A stretch of DNA of 64,000 nucleotides, from the NCBI GenBank assembly GCA_003478355.1, contig QUFC01000001.1, positions 124,001 through 188,000 on the forward strand, in the 5' to 3' direction. Numbering within the stretch: the first letter of the stretch is position 1; every line of letters starts with the position of its first letter. Position numbers and translations under genes: made by a program. The notes under the pieces were generated by a model. It was not told the DNA's origin. It ran no database searches and saw only the letters and a list, made by a program, of their open reading frames with translations. Positions 8,953 to 17,685 of this stretch are shown here, one piece after another. This DNA is from Lachnospiraceae bacterium AM48-27BH (GTDB lineage: Bacteria; Bacillota; Clostridia; Lachnospirales; Lachnospiraceae).

Positions 8953-10248
8953 ATGGGAACTCACGCAAAACGAAAACAGATGACCTGGGCTTACCGTTAT
9001 TCCAGCTCCAGGCTTGCATTGAATTACTATGCTTTTTATGAATCTTTATATGAAAATCCATCGGCAGATCCGAAGGTACTGGCTCGTTATGAAGCATTCC
9101 ACCCGCTTTTGCAGGGATTTTTAAATGGAACTATAGATCTGGAGGCATTGGATTCCCTGCGCAATCAGGTGATCCACGATATGGAGATCCTGACCGCATA
9201 TGTGGACTGCTTTCAGATTTATGAGTATGTGCTGAACCGCATGGAGCGTCGATTCCTGGAAGCAGATCCGGTGACGATGTCTATTGATGAATTTGCATCC
9301 AGAATTACGGGAGTGATTGCCGGAAATGGAGATACGGCACTGATGAACCAGCAGATCCAGGAGGTTATGGGACAGCTTCCAATCCGTTATACCAGACAGA
9401 AATTTTACAGCCTGGTGATGGAACGTCTGACTGTTTATGCGGGCGCAGGGAAGAAGAGCCTGGAAGACCTGCTCTATATGCTGGAGACTTCCGCCATGGT
9501 GAAGCTTCCGGCTGGTATGAAAGAGGAAAGGCCAGAACTGTATGATCTTTTAGAGGTGCTTCGCCAGGCGGATTACCGGGATATGGAGAAAGCTGCGTTT
9601 GAGAACTGCCAGGGCTGTGTGACCCTTGGAAGCAGCCGCTTGAACAATTCCGCTGATGATCTGTTGATCCTGATGGATCTGATCAATGACCTCTATGTGC
9701 TGCAGTTATGCAAAGAAGAGGCACTGATGGATGGCATGGAAGAACAGGCTGTCCGCCAGATTTTATCAGGTGTGTGGGATCATTTTGAAGCAGGAAGAAA
9801 AGAAATGCTTGCTGATGAGATCACAGAGATGCTGTCCAAATTAGAAGGAATCCAGGAGTCGGCGTTCGGTTCCTTCCTCCAGAGCGGAGATCAGGAACAG
9901 GAGAAAGATCCGGTTATGGTCAAAATCGACCTTCTGCTATCCGGCAGTTCCTTTGTCAGCCTGGAAATCGAAGAGGGACAGGAAGAACCTGCGGACCGGA
10001 AATGGATCGAGAAGCAGGGCGAAGCTTTTTGCGGACGGCTGGATGAGACGCTGAAAGCGCTGTCCAAGCCGGTGATGCGTGCTGTGATGGCGAAGATTTT
10101 ATCGGCTCTTCCGAACATCTTTACCAACGCCCGGGAACTGGAAGATTACATCAAAAACAGCCTGGAAAGCTGTACGGATGTGACAGAGCGGGAGACCTCC
10201 ATGGAACTGTTGAGCGGGGAATTATTAGATGAGGATGCTTTGGTATAG
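8953..10248 (+). CDS. Uncharacterised 431-residue protein
   Basis: I do not recognise this family. The product is soluble and mostly helical, acidic, with no signal peptide or membrane segment. Tyr-rich segments occur near the N-terminus (YRYSSSRLALNYYAFYESLY) and KFYSLVMERLTVYAGAGKKSL lies mid-protein. The start ATG follows AGGGGAGGGG. It begins 24 bases after cinA and overlaps the next small gene by 20 bases, so it is first of a tight four-gene set that ends in DUF2953 and YtfJ. That context suggests, but does not show, a link with sporulation or envelope physiology. Confidence 0.8.
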   Translation: MGTHAKRKQMTWAYRYSSSRLALNYYAFYESLYENPSADPKVLARYEAFHPLLQGFLNGTIDLEALDSLRNQVIHDMEILTAYVDCFQIYEYVLNRMERRFLEADPVTMSIDEFASRITGVIAGNGDTALMNQQIQEVMGQLPIRYTRQKFYSLVMERLTVYAGAGKKSLEDLLYMLETSAMVKLPAGMKEERPELYDLLEVLRQADYRDMEKAAFENCQGCVTLGSSRLNNSADDLLILMDLINDLYVLQLCKEEALMDGMEEQAVRQILSGVWDHFEAGRKEMLADEITEMLSKLEGIQESAFGSFLQSGDQEQEKDPVMVKIDLLLSGSSFVSLEIEEGQEEPADRKWIEKQGEAFCGRLDETLKALSKPVMRAVMAKILSALPNIFTNARELEDYIKNSLESCTDVTERETSMELLSGELLDEDALV

Positions 10249-10561
10249 TGGACTTTACACAGGAAAAAAAGCGGATCTGCATCGGGCGGATGTGATCCGG
10301 CAGATCCGGGATGGAAAAAGCCTTCCCTGGGTTTATGTGGTCACACCGGCATCAAACCGTGAGAACATCCTGGATATTTACCGGGCAGATGATTTGAAAA
10401 ATCCGGCCTACCGGGGGCGGGAATTTCTGATTCTTGGAGTCGCAGACGGTTACCAGGAGGCGTTGGAGGTGGCGGCTGGGATCGTTGGTGAACTCTATGA
10501 GAAAACCGGGGATTTCCATCTGGAACGGCTGATTCCGGAGGTGGAAGCTTGCTGGTCTTGA
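10229..10561 (+). CDS. Uncharacterised 110-residue protein
   Basis: This small soluble protein is of unknown family. It contains WVYVVTPASNRENILDIYRA and FLILGVADGYQEALEVAAGI, suggesting a compact alpha/beta fold. It overlaps the preceding unknown gene by 20 bases and the following DUF2953 gene by 13 bases, so it is very likely translated from the same message. Two in-frame ATGs (10229 and 10235) are possible starts. Confidence 0.75.
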   Translation: MRMLWYSGLYTGKKADLHRADVIRQIRDGKSLPWVYVVTPASNRENILDIYRADDLKNPAYRGREFLILGVADGYQEALEVAAGIVGELYEKTGDFHLERLIPEVEACWS

Positions 10562-11484
10562 CGATTTTAAAAATCATAGGTATTCTTTTGCTGGTGCTTC
10601 TGGGGCTGCTGTTTTCAGCTGCTCTGCTGGTACTTGTTGTTCCACTCCGCTACAGAATCTGGATGGAATACCGGGAGAGCCTGAAGGCAAGGATTTCCGT
10701 GTCCTGGCTGCTGAAAATGGCGGAACTGAAGGCGGTATATGATGGGGAGCTGGATGTGGACGTAAGAGCACTTTGGTTCCATCCGCTGCGAGATGGCGGG
10801 AAGGAAAAGTCTGCGGAGACAGAAGAAAAAAAACAGCCACAGGAACCGTCAGGACAGCTGGTGATACAGTCGGAACCACAGTCGAAAATACAGTCAGAAA
10901 CACAGTTGGAACGACAGTTTGATACACAATCAGAAACACGGTCAGAAATGCACCCGTTAAAACGAGGTGCGGAGGAGTGCGAGGCTGATCGGGATGGTAA
11001 CCACCAGTCTACAAAAAAAGGTTCTGACCGTCCATGTGCAGGAAATCGTTGGAAACAGATATCGGCTGCTGGGTTACATTTTAAAAGCCAGATTTGCCGG
11101 AAATGGAATGGATTCTATAGAAAAATGATCAGTTATCGGAATTTTGTGACCAACGAGCGCAACCAGCGGGTGTTTTTTATGATCCTGGGGCAGAGTAAAC
11201 GGCTGGTGCATCACATATTACCGAAAAAAGTGCTTTTGCAGGCAGATATTGGATTTGATGATCCGGCCACAACCGGCAATGTGCTGGCGGCTGCCAGTAT
11301 TTTGTATGCATTTTATGGCGACAGGATCCAGGTGACGCCGTATTTTGACCAGGAAATCCTGGAAGGAGAGGTGGAAGCTTCCGGTCGGATACGTCTTGGA
11401 ACTCTGCTTTATCTGGCGGCGAAAATATGGTTTCATAAAGATTTCCGGATGCTGCGGAAAGAGTATAAGAATGGAGGAATATAA
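10549..11484 (+). CDS. DUF2953 domain protein (YtfI-like), membrane-anchored
   Basis: The 311-residue product begins with one strong membrane helix (residues about 5-28, Leu/Val rich). A charged linker follows, with a Gln/Ser/Glu-rich low-complexity stretch of repeating SE-x-Q units at about 104-130. The C-terminal domain has ADIGFDDPATTGNVLAAASI and YFDQEILEGEVEASGRIRL, typical of DUF2953. The start used is TTG at 10549, overlapping the previous gene. In Bacillus subtilis the DUF2953 gene ytfI sits next to ytfJ, the same order as here, which supports the call. The function is unknown. Confidence 0.85.
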   Translation: MLVLTILKIIGILLLVLLGLLFSAALLVLVVPLRYRIWMEYRESLKARISVSWLLKMAELKAVYDGELDVDVRALWFHPLRDGGKEKSAETEEKKQPQEPSGQLVIQSEPQSKIQSETQLERQFDTQSETRSEMHPLKRGAEECEADRDGNHQSTKKGSDRPCAGNRWKQISAAGLHFKSQICRKWNGFYRKMISYRNFVTNERNQRVFFMILGQSKRLVHHILPKKVLLQADIGFDDPATTGNVLAAASILYAFYGDRIQVTPYFDQEILEGEVEASGRIRLGTLLYLAAKIWFHKDFRMLRKEYKNGGI

Positions 11485-11485
11485 G

Positions 11486-11896
11486 ATGGCAGACAGTACC
11501 AATCATTTTACATCAGCGATCGAAGCCATGTTCCAGGGCGTTGATCAGCTTGTTACAACGAAGACCGTCGTAGGAGATGCAGTGCGGGTGGATGATGCCA
11601 TCATTCTTCCTCTGATGGACGTTACCTGCGGTATGGCTGCAGGCGCTTTCGATGAAAATGCCAAAAAGCGGGCAGGCGGAGGTATGAGTGCCAAGATGAG
11701 CCCAAGTGCGATCCTGGTGATCCAGAACGGCTGTACCAGACTGGTGAACATCAAGAACCAGAATACAGTCAATAAAGTCCTGGACATGGTTCCGGACATT
11801 GTTAATAAATTTACCAGTGGAAAAGTAAGCGTTGGCGAAGAATTTTCCCAGGATGCAGTAAAAACAGCGGAAAAGATGGCCAAAGAGCAGAAGTAG
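11486..11896 (+). CDS. ytfJ: GerW/YtfJ family sporulation protein
   Basis: YtfJ (GerW) is a forespore protein of Bacillus, and GerW-family members are linked to spore germination. The 136-residue product carries the conserved VVGDAVRVDDAIILPLMDV and the glycine-rich GGGMSAKMSPSAILVIQNG. The start at 11486 is chosen because GGAGGAAT lies six bases upstream; the open frame begins earlier, inside the DUF2953 gene. It directly follows that gene, repeating the Bacillus ytfI-ytfJ pairing. Confidence 0.9.
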   Translation: MADSTNHFTSAIEAMFQGVDQLVTTKTVVGDAVRVDDAIILPLMDVTCGMAAGAFDENAKKRAGGGMSAKMSPSAILVIQNGCTRLVNIKNQNTVNKVLDMVPDIVNKFTSGKVSVGEEFSQDAVKTAEKMAKEQK

Positions 11897-11917
11897 AAAA
11901 AACGATAGGAATCAGAC

Positions 11918-12157
11918 TTGCGGAAGCAGCAGGGCAGCACAGGCAAAAAGCCAGATGTAAATGTTGGAAAACCTGCATATGATACAGTAAGCAAAAAAGA
12001 AAGTGATGTGCATCAAGTGAAACGTTTGTGCGGTCTGATGATGTTCTGCGTTGGCGCCGGGATGGCGCTGAAGGTGTTGTTTCCTACAACGCTGACGCTG
12101 CTTATATTTATTGTAGGTCTGATGGCAGTGGGGTATCATTTGTTCTGCTGCTGTTAA
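11918..12157 (+). CDS. Small membrane protein of unknown function
   Basis: This 79-residue product has a hydrophilic N-terminal half and two adjacent hydrophobic segments (CGLMMFCVGAGMALKVLF and LTLLIFIVGLMAVGYHLFCCC). It ends in three cysteines. The start is uncertain: TTG at 11918 has a GATAGGA site, and GTG codons lie further in. It follows ytfJ by 21 bases and precedes a strong terminator, so it is the last gene of that transcript. I do not recognise the family. Confidence 0.6.
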   Translation: MRKQQGSTGKKPDVNVGKPAYDTVSKKESDVHQVKRLCGLMMFCVGAGMALKVLFPTTLTLLIFIVGLMAVGYHLFCCC

Positions 12158-12210
12158 ATTCAAGTCTATTACTCATCATCTAAAAGAGGTGGGAGTCTTC
12201 CCAACTGAGA

Positions 12211-12276
12211 TAAAAAGGACAGTACCAGTATAAGGAGCACATATGTGCTGCCGAGTACTGGTACTGTCCTTTTTAT
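12211..12276 (+). terminator. Long bidirectional hairpin terminator
   Basis: An 18-bp perfect stem (AAAAGGACAGTACCAGTA with TACTGGTACTGTCCTTTT) encloses a small GAGCACATATGTGCT hairpin. A runs on one side and T runs on the other let it serve both strands, ending the ytfJ transcript and backing up the rpmB terminator. Confidence 0.85.
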
Positions 12277-12290
12277 GATACAAATAAATG

Positions 12291-12318
12291 AACTCCCAAA
12301 AGTCACCTCTTGGGAGTC
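12291..12318 (-). terminator. Intrinsic terminator of rpmB
   Basis: ACTCCCAA and TTGGGAGT arms enclose a ten-base loop 24 bases beyond the rpmB stop. On the minus strand the hairpin is followed only by an AT-rich stretch rather than a clean T run. Confidence 0.55.
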
Positions 12319-12341
12319 AATTCATACAAATCAATATCAAA

Positions 12342-12527
12342 TTAAGCTCTCTCAACTAAGCCTGTACGCAGACAAGATGTACATACATACATCTTCTTTG
12401 CTCCTCCGTTAACTTTAACTTTAACAGATTTTACGTTAGCTTTCCACATCTTATTGGATCTTCTATGGGAATGGCTCACTGCGTTACCAAAGTGAGCAGC
12501 TTTCTCGCAAATTGCACATTTAGCCAT
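12342..12527 (-). CDS. rpmB: 50S ribosomal protein L28
   Basis: The 61-residue L28 begins MAKCAICEKAAHFGNAVSHSHRR and contains MYVCTSCLRTG. The two CxxC pairs mark the zinc-binding (C+) form of L28. The start at 12527 has GAAGGAGGTG upstream; the longer open frame beyond it is not part of the protein. It is monocistronic and divergent from asp23, the common Firmicute arrangement. Confidence 0.97.
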   Translation of the reverse strand: MAKCAICEKAAHFGNAVSHSHRRSNKMWKANVKSVKVKVNGGAKKMYVCTSCLRTGLVERA

Positions 12528-12583
12528 GATTGCACCTCCTTCAAAGCTACTTGAATTCTGCACTGAGAATCCACAACACGAAT

Positions 12584-12612
12584 ATGATAACAGATATATC
12601 CATAATTTGCAA
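12584..12612 (-). promoter_or_regulatory. Promoter of rpmB
   Basis: Read on the minus strand, TTGCAA and TATCAT are separated by 17 bases, placing the transcript start about 50 bases before the rpmB start codon. Confidence 0.65.
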
Positions 12613-12661
12613 GTACATTTTAAAAAAATATGAGAAATTTTTGTTGAAGACCATCTTGGAA

Positions 12662-12690
12662 TGGACACAATATCTTGTCTGTGGTATACT
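12662..12690 (+). promoter_or_regulatory. Promoter of asp23-yloV
   Basis: TGGACA and TATACT are separated by 17 bases, about 100 bases before the asp23-family start codon. Confidence 0.6.
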
Positions 12691-12794
12691 AAGATAGTTA
12701 AAAGGCAGAAAAGGCGGCAAAAATGAAAGTAAAAGACTTGTCTGTGAAAACGGATACAGTCTGTTATAAAAAATAGAGATAGGGAGGTTCCTTT

Positions 12795-13151
12795 ATGAAG
12801 GGTCGAATTAATAACAAACTGGGCGAGATCCAGATCAACCCGGAAGTGATTGCAAAGTACGCAGGAATTACGGCGGTGGAGTGCTTCGGTATTGTCGGTA
12901 TGGCTGCTGTCAGCATGAAGGACGGACTTGTAAAATTACTGAAAAAAGAAAGCCTGACACATGGAATTAACGTAGACATCGAAGAAAATCACATCATTTT
13001 GGATTTCCACGTGATTGTCGCTTATGGAGTCAGCATTTCGGCAGTGGCAGATAATCTGATCGAGAATGTCAAATACAAAGTAGAAGAATTTACAGGCATG
13101 GAAGTAGACAAGATCAACATCTTTGTCGAAGGTGTCCGTGTGATTGATTAA
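12795..13151 (+). CDS. Asp23/Gls24 family protein (YloU-like)
   Basis: Asp23-family proteins are small cytoplasmic or membrane-associated proteins tied to envelope stress. The 118-residue product has GEIQINPEVIAKYAGITAVECFGIVGMA and ends with NIFVEGVRVID, both characteristic. It is followed 14 bases later by the DAK-domain gene, matching the Bacillus yloU-yloV pair. A GGGAGG site precedes the ATG. Confidence 0.9.
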   Translation: MKGRINNKLGEIQINPEVIAKYAGITAVECFGIVGMAAVSMKDGLVKLLKKESLTHGINVDIEENHIILDFHVIVAYGVSISAVADNLIENVKYKVEEFTGMEVDKINIFVEGVRVID

Positions 13152-13165
13152 GGAGGAAGCAACCC

Positions 13166-14845
13166 GTGGGTATGACGATAATTGATGCAAAGACTCTGAA
13201 AAAGGCATTTCTTGCCGGAGCCCAGAATCTTGAAGCGAAAAAAGAATGGATTAATGAACTGAACGTTTTCCCAGTTCCAGATGGAGATACCGGTACGAAC
13301 ATGACCATGACGATCATGTCTGCAGCCAGAGAAGTGGCTGCACTGGAAGACCCGACCATGGAAACTCTGGCGAAAGCGATTTCTTCCGGTTCCCTGCGCG
13401 GCGCAAGAGGTAACTCCGGCGTTATTTTATCCCAGCTGTTCCGTGGATTTACCAAGGAGATCCGTCAGACAGAGTCCATCACAACAACGGTGCTTGCCAA
13501 TGCCTTTGTACGTGCGACAGAGACTGCATACAAGGCAGTCATGAAACCAAAAGAGGGAACCATCTTAACGGTTGCCAAGGGAATGTCTGATAAGGCAGTA
13601 GAACTGGTGACAGAGACAGAGGATATCATTTCCTTTGCAGAGCAGGTGATCGCACATGGTGATTATGTGCTCAGCCAGACACCGGAGATGCTTCCAATCT
13701 TAAAGCAGGCTGGCGTGGTAGATTCCGGTGGTCAGGGCCTGATGCAGGTAGTAAAGGGCGCTTTAGACGGGCTGTTAGGCAAAGAGATTGATCTGACAGC
13801 GGTAGAGGGCAATCGTCCTGCTATTCAGGTAGAGTCCTCTGATATTGAGACTTCTGAGATCAAATTTGGTTACTGCACCGAGTTTATTATCAACGTAGAG
13901 AAGCCTTATGATATGGATGAGGAGCATCGTTTTAAAGGGTATTTATCCTCCATCGGTGACTGCGTGGTTGTGGTTTCTGATGATGATGTGATCAAGGTCC
14001 ATGTCCATACGAATGATCCGGGACTTGCGATCCAGAAAGCGCTGACTTACGGTTCTCTTTCCAGGATCAAGATCGACAACATGAGAGAAGAACATCAGGA
14101 GAAACTGATCAAAGAAGCGGAGAAGATAGCGAAAGAGCAGAAGGCAGAGGAAGAGGCTCAGAAAGCGAAAGCAGAGGAACCGAGAAAGCCTTATGGTTTC
14201 ATTGCTGTATCCATTGGAGAGGGCTTTGGCGAGATCTTCAAGGGCATTGGCGTTGATTATCTGATCGAGGGCGGTCAGACCATGAACCCAAGCACTGAGG
14301 ATATGCTGACAGCCATTGACCATGTGAATGCGGATACCATTTACATTCTGCCAAACAACAGCAACATCATTCTGGCGGCAGAGCAGGCGACTCATTTGGT
14401 AGAGGGCAAAAACATCATCGTGGTTCCGTCCAAGACTGTTCCGCAGGGTATCACAGCCATCATCAATTTTGTTCCGGATATGACTCCGGAAGAGAACAAG
14501 GCCAATATGATCGAAGAGATGTCCAGAGTGAAGACCGGCCAGATTACCTATGCAGTGCGTAATACGGTGATCGATGACAAGGAGATCTCTGAGGGAGATA
14601 TTATGGGCATCGCAGATAAGGGAATTGTGGCAGTTGGCAAAGAGGTAGAAGATACTGCTTTAGAGACCATTAAGACCATGTTAGATGATGAGTCTGAGCT
14701 GGTGACTGTTTACTACGGCGCAGATGTGACCGAGGAGCAGGCAGAGGGCTTCTTAGAGAAGGTGCAGGAGGTCTGCGGAGACTGTGATGTGGAATTGCAG
14801 TTTGGCGGACAGCCGATCTATTATTATCTGATTTCGGTAGAATAA
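13166..14845 (+). CDS. DAK2-domain fatty acid kinase-like protein (YloV/FakA)
   Basis: FakA-type proteins phosphorylate fatty acids bound by a DegV-family FakB partner, feeding exogenous fatty acids into phospholipid synthesis. The 559-residue product has an N-terminal DhaL kinase domain with NVFPVPDGDTGTNM (residues about 32-45) and SLRGARGNSGVILSQ. A middle domain and a C-terminal DegV-like FakA domain (from about 345, PYGFIAVSIGEGFGEIF) follow. The GTG at 13166 is preferred to the ATG six bases later because it sits nine bases after AGGAGG. No fakB gene is seen in the window. Confidence 0.88.
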   Translation: MGMTIIDAKTLKKAFLAGAQNLEAKKEWINELNVFPVPDGDTGTNMTMTIMSAAREVAALEDPTMETLAKAISSGSLRGARGNSGVILSQLFRGFTKEIRQTESITTTVLANAFVRATETAYKAVMKPKEGTILTVAKGMSDKAVELVTETEDIISFAEQVIAHGDYVLSQTPEMLPILKQAGVVDSGGQGLMQVVKGALDGLLGKEIDLTAVEGNRPAIQVESSDIETSEIKFGYCTEFIINVEKPYDMDEEHRFKGYLSSIGDCVVVVSDDDVIKVHVHTNDPGLAIQKALTYGSLSRIKIDNMREEHQEKLIKEAEKIAKEQKAEEEAQKAKAEEPRKPYGFIAVSIGEGFGEIFKGIGVDYLIEGGQTMNPSTEDMLTAIDHVNADTIYILPNNSNIILAAEQATHLVEGKNIIVVPSKTVPQGITAIINFVPDMTPEENKANMIEEMSRVKTGQITYAVRNTVIDDKEISEGDIMGIADKGIVAVGKEVEDTALETIKTMLDDESELVTVYYGADVTEEQAEGFLEKVQEVCGDCDVELQFGGQPIYYYLISVE

Positions 14846-14852
14846 AAATCAT

Positions 14853-14894
14853 GTAACTATTCAGCAGGTCTGCGCGACAAACGTGCGGGCCTGT
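14853..14894 (+). repeat. Hairpin beginning with a half copy of the GTAACT palindrome family
   Basis: GTAACTATTCAG is followed by a stem, CAGGTCTGCGCG against CGTGCGGGCCTG, with a five-base loop and TTTC after it. The first 23 bases match 22828-22850 with three differences. It lies just after yloV and may act as its terminator. Confidence 0.55.
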
Positions 14895-14901
14895 TTCATT
14901 C

Positions 14902-15027
14902 TGTCATAGGAAACTTCGTCCTATGACACAAAAACGCTCCGCTAAGGATCGCACTGCGGCGGAGTGGAAGAGTGTCGCTAAAGCGACCCGCCGCAGGCGG
15001 AGAATCCTGCAAGCAGGATTCTTTTTT
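14902..15027 (+). repeat. Dispersed structured repeat, copy B, ending in a terminator
   Basis: This is the second copy of the element at 1785-1905, with the same four stems in the same order. Its first stem reads TGTCATAGGA / TCCTATGACA, a compensated change from copy A. Its last stem GAATCCTGC / GCAGGATTC is followed by six Ts, making an intrinsic terminator between yloV and recG. Confidence 0.8.
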
Positions 15028-15048
15028 AATTAAAGGATAAACAATCGT

Positions 15049-17103
15049 ATGAAAAATCAGGAATCTATCTGTTCCCTGAAAGGGATTGGAGACAAAACAG
15101 CCAAACTATTTGAAAAACTTGGCATTCATACAATAGAAGAACTGATCCATGATTATCCAAGGGCATACCAGGCTTACGATCCACCTGTGTCCATCGGGGA
15201 GTTAGAGGAAGGTCAGATCCAGGCAGTGGCGGGAATTCTGCAAAAGGATGCTTCTGTCCGCCGGTTCCAGCGGATCCAGGTGATCACGGTCTCCCTAAAG
15301 GACCAGACAGGCTCCGTGCAGCTTACCTGGTATAATATGCCATTTCTGCGGAACACCCTCCAGTCTGGCACCTACCATATTTTTTATGGAAAGGTGACAC
15401 GGAAGAATAACCGTCTGACCATGGAACAGCCGGAGATCTACACCAGGGAAACTTACGCCCAGGTGGCGGAGAGTATGCAGCCGGTCTATGGACAGACCAA
15501 GGGCCTCAGCAATAAGACCATCAGCAAGGCAGTGGCCCAGGCACTGGATCTGAGGGATATGGAGCGGGATTATCTTCCGGCGGAGCTTCGGAGAAAATAT
15601 GAGCTGGCAGAGTATAATTTTGCCGTTGAGCATATCCATTTTCCGGCCAATCGGCAGGAACTGCTGTTTGCCCGGAAACGTCTGGTGTTTGACGAGTTTT
15701 TCTTATTTCTGACTGGAGTGCGGAAATTAAAAGAAAAGCGGGAAGATATGCATAGCCACTGGGTCATGAAGCTGGCGCCGGAGGTGAAAAAGCTGAAGGA
15801 TCATCTTCCCTACCATCTGACCGACGCCCAGGAGAAGGTGCTAAATGAAGTGGAGTGGGATCTTGGAAGCGGTCTGGTGATGAACCGTCTGATCCAGGGG
15901 GATGTCGGTTCCGGTAAGACGATTATTGCTGTCCTGGCTCTGCTTCATGCTGCATATAATGGCTTCCAGGGGGCGCTGATGGTGCCGACGGAGGTGTTGG
16001 CAAAGCAGCATTATGAGAGTATGCTGGAGCTGTTTGAGGCCCATGGTATCGACAAAGTTCCGGTTCTGGTGACCGGTTCCATGACAGCCAGGGAGAAGCG
16101 ACTGGCCTATGAGAAGATCAGGAATCACGAGGCAGATATCATCGTGGGAACCCATGCGCTGATCCAGGAAAAGGTCCAGTACGATAAGCTGGCGCTGGTG
16201 ATCACGGATGAACAGCACCGGTTTGGCGTGGGCCAGCGGGAGATGCTTGGCAATAAAGGTGAAGAGCCCCATGTGCTGGTCATGAGCGCCACACCGATTC
16301 CAAGGACATTAGCGATTATTCTGTACGGTGATCTGGATATTTCCGTCATTGATCAGTTACCGTCTAATCGTCTGCCTATCAAAAACTGCGTGGTAGACAC
16401 CGGATACCGGGAGAAAGCCTATGCCTTTATCCGAAAGCAGGTGGAGCAGGGCAGACAGGCTTACGTGATCTGCCCTATGGTAGAGGCCAGTGAGATGATC
16501 GAAGCGGAAAATGTCCTGGATTACTCTGCAAGATTAAAAGAAGCCCTTCCGGGAATCTGCGTGGAATACCTTCACGGGAAAATGAAGGGCAAAGAGAAAA
16601 ACCAGATCATGGAGAGGTTTGCAGCAGGTGAGATCCAGGTGCTGGTTTCCACTACCGTTATCGAGGTCGGTGTCAATGTGCCAAACGCCACGGTGATGAT
16701 GATCGAGAATGCAGAGCGGTTTGGCCTGGCCCAGCTTCACCAGCTGCGGGGGCGTGTAGGTCGTGGAAAATACCAGTCCTACTGCATCATGGTCAATTGC
16801 GGTGACCAGGACGGAACCCAGAAGCGTCTGGATATCTTAAACCGTTCCAATGACGGCTTCTATATCGCGTCAGAGGATCTAAAACTCCGCGGGCCTGGGG
16901 ATATCTTCGGCGTGCGCCAGAGCGGGGATCTGGAATTTAAGATCGCGGATATTTTTACGGACGCGAACCTGCTAAAGACCGTTTCCGAGGAGGTCAACCG
17001 CCTGTTGGACGAAGATCCAGAATTAGAGATGGAAGAACACCGGGATCTGAAGGAGAAGATGAACCGGTATTTAAGCCAGAGCTATGAAAAATTAAATCTA
17101 TAA
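15049..17103 (+). CDS. recG: ATP-dependent DNA helicase RecG
   Basis: RecG is a superfamily 2 helicase that remodels stalled forks and branches Holliday structures. The 684-residue product has an N-terminal wedge/OB domain, then Walker A GDVGSGKT (about residue 284), a DEQH box at about 387-390 (TDEQHRFGVGQ), MSATPIPRTL, and the C-terminal QLRGRVGRG motif VI. The length is typical. The start ATG at 15049 lies just after repeat copy B. A terminator follows within 60 bases. Confidence 0.96.
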   Translation: MKNQESICSLKGIGDKTAKLFEKLGIHTIEELIHDYPRAYQAYDPPVSIGELEEGQIQAVAGILQKDASVRRFQRIQVITVSLKDQTGSVQLTWYNMPFLRNTLQSGTYHIFYGKVTRKNNRLTMEQPEIYTRETYAQVAESMQPVYGQTKGLSNKTISKAVAQALDLRDMERDYLPAELRRKYELAEYNFAVEHIHFPANRQELLFARKRLVFDEFFLFLTGVRKLKEKREDMHSHWVMKLAPEVKKLKDHLPYHLTDAQEKVLNEVEWDLGSGLVMNRLIQGDVGSGKTIIAVLALLHAAYNGFQGALMVPTEVLAKQHYESMLELFEAHGIDKVPVLVTGSMTAREKRLAYEKIRNHEADIIVGTHALIQEKVQYDKLALVITDEQHRFGVGQREMLGNKGEEPHVLVMSATPIPRTLAIILYGDLDISVIDQLPSNRLPIKNCVVDTGYREKAYAFIRKQVEQGRQAYVICPMVEASEMIEAENVLDYSARLKEALPGICVEYLHGKMKGKEKNQIMERFAAGEIQVLVSTTVIEVGVNVPNATVMMIENAERFGLAQLHQLRGRVGRGKYQSYCIMVNCGDQDGTQKRLDILNRSNDGFYIASEDLKLRGPGDIFGVRQSGDLEFKIADIFTDANLLKTVSEEVNRLLDEDPELEMEEHRDLKEKMNRYLSQSYEKLNL

Positions 17104-17160
17104 GAGAAAACCTGGGGGGTTGGCAGAAGACGGGTATGGATTCTGTACAGCAACAGGAAG

Positions 17161-17193
17161 AAGACCTGGCGGGCAGATCCGTCAGGTCTTTTT
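17161..17193 (+). terminator. Bidirectional terminator between recG and the SASP gene
   Basis: AGACCTG-CGG pairs with CCG-CAGGTCT, followed by five Ts on the plus strand and a T-rich run on the minus strand. It lies between the convergent recG and SASP genes. Confidence 0.8.
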
Positions 17194-17258
17194 CCGTTGC
17201 TTTGCATCCACAAAAAGCTGCAGGTGGCAGGTTTCTGCTGATTTGAGAACGATTGGCT

Positions 17259-17465
17259 TTATTTACCTGCCATCTGTTTCTCCTGTGCTTCGATCATCTT
17301 TTTGACCATATAGCCACCGACAGAACCGTTCTGGGCGGAAGTCAGGTTGCCGTTATAGCCATCGCTTAACGGAACGCCAAGTTCGCTTGCAACTTCCATT
17401 TTGAATTTGTCCATTGCTTCTCTTGCCTCTGGTACATTTGTGGTGTTAGAAGATTTGTTTGACAT
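17259..17465 (-). CDS. Alpha/beta-type small acid-soluble spore protein
   Basis: These proteins coat and protect DNA in the dormant spore and are cut by the Gpr protease during germination. The 68-residue product has the Gpr-site region KMEVASELGVPL and the C-terminal DNA-binding segment GSVGGYMVKKMIEAQ. A strong AAGGAGGCG site precedes the ATG. It is a single-gene unit and shows that the organism forms spores. Confidence 0.95.
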   Translation of the reverse strand: MSNKSSNTTNVPEAREAMDKFKMEVASELGVPLSDGYNGNLTSAQNGSVGGYMVKKMIEAQEKQMAGK

Positions 17466-17514
17466 AAAAAACGCCTCCTTGTTCTTCAGATGAATCGTTT
17501 GCTTGTTACATTCC

Positions 17515-17544
17515 TAGTATGTGCCTGGAAAGAAAACATACACT
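17515..17544 (-). promoter_or_regulatory. Possible forespore (sigma-G type) promoter of the SASP gene
   Basis: On the minus strand CATACTA, the sigma-F/sigma-G -10 consensus, lies 50 bases before the SASP start. A GTGTATG-like element sits about 16 bases upstream, only a partial -35 match. Confidence 0.5.
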
Positions 17545-17607
17545 AGAAGGTTCTGATAAAATTGTCATTTTTCGCCATCCGTTATGGCATGTTACTTAAA
17601 AAAATAC

Positions 17608-17636
17608 TTGTGTCCAAAAAGGTTTCATATTATACT
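17608..17636 (+). promoter_or_regulatory. Promoter of rsmD-coaD
   Basis: TTGTGT and TATACT are 17 bases apart, 50 bases before the rsmD start. Confidence 0.6.
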
Positions 17637-17685
17637 TATTTTGGATTCTTGTATACAAAAGAATCTTATAAGGAGAAATGAAAGT

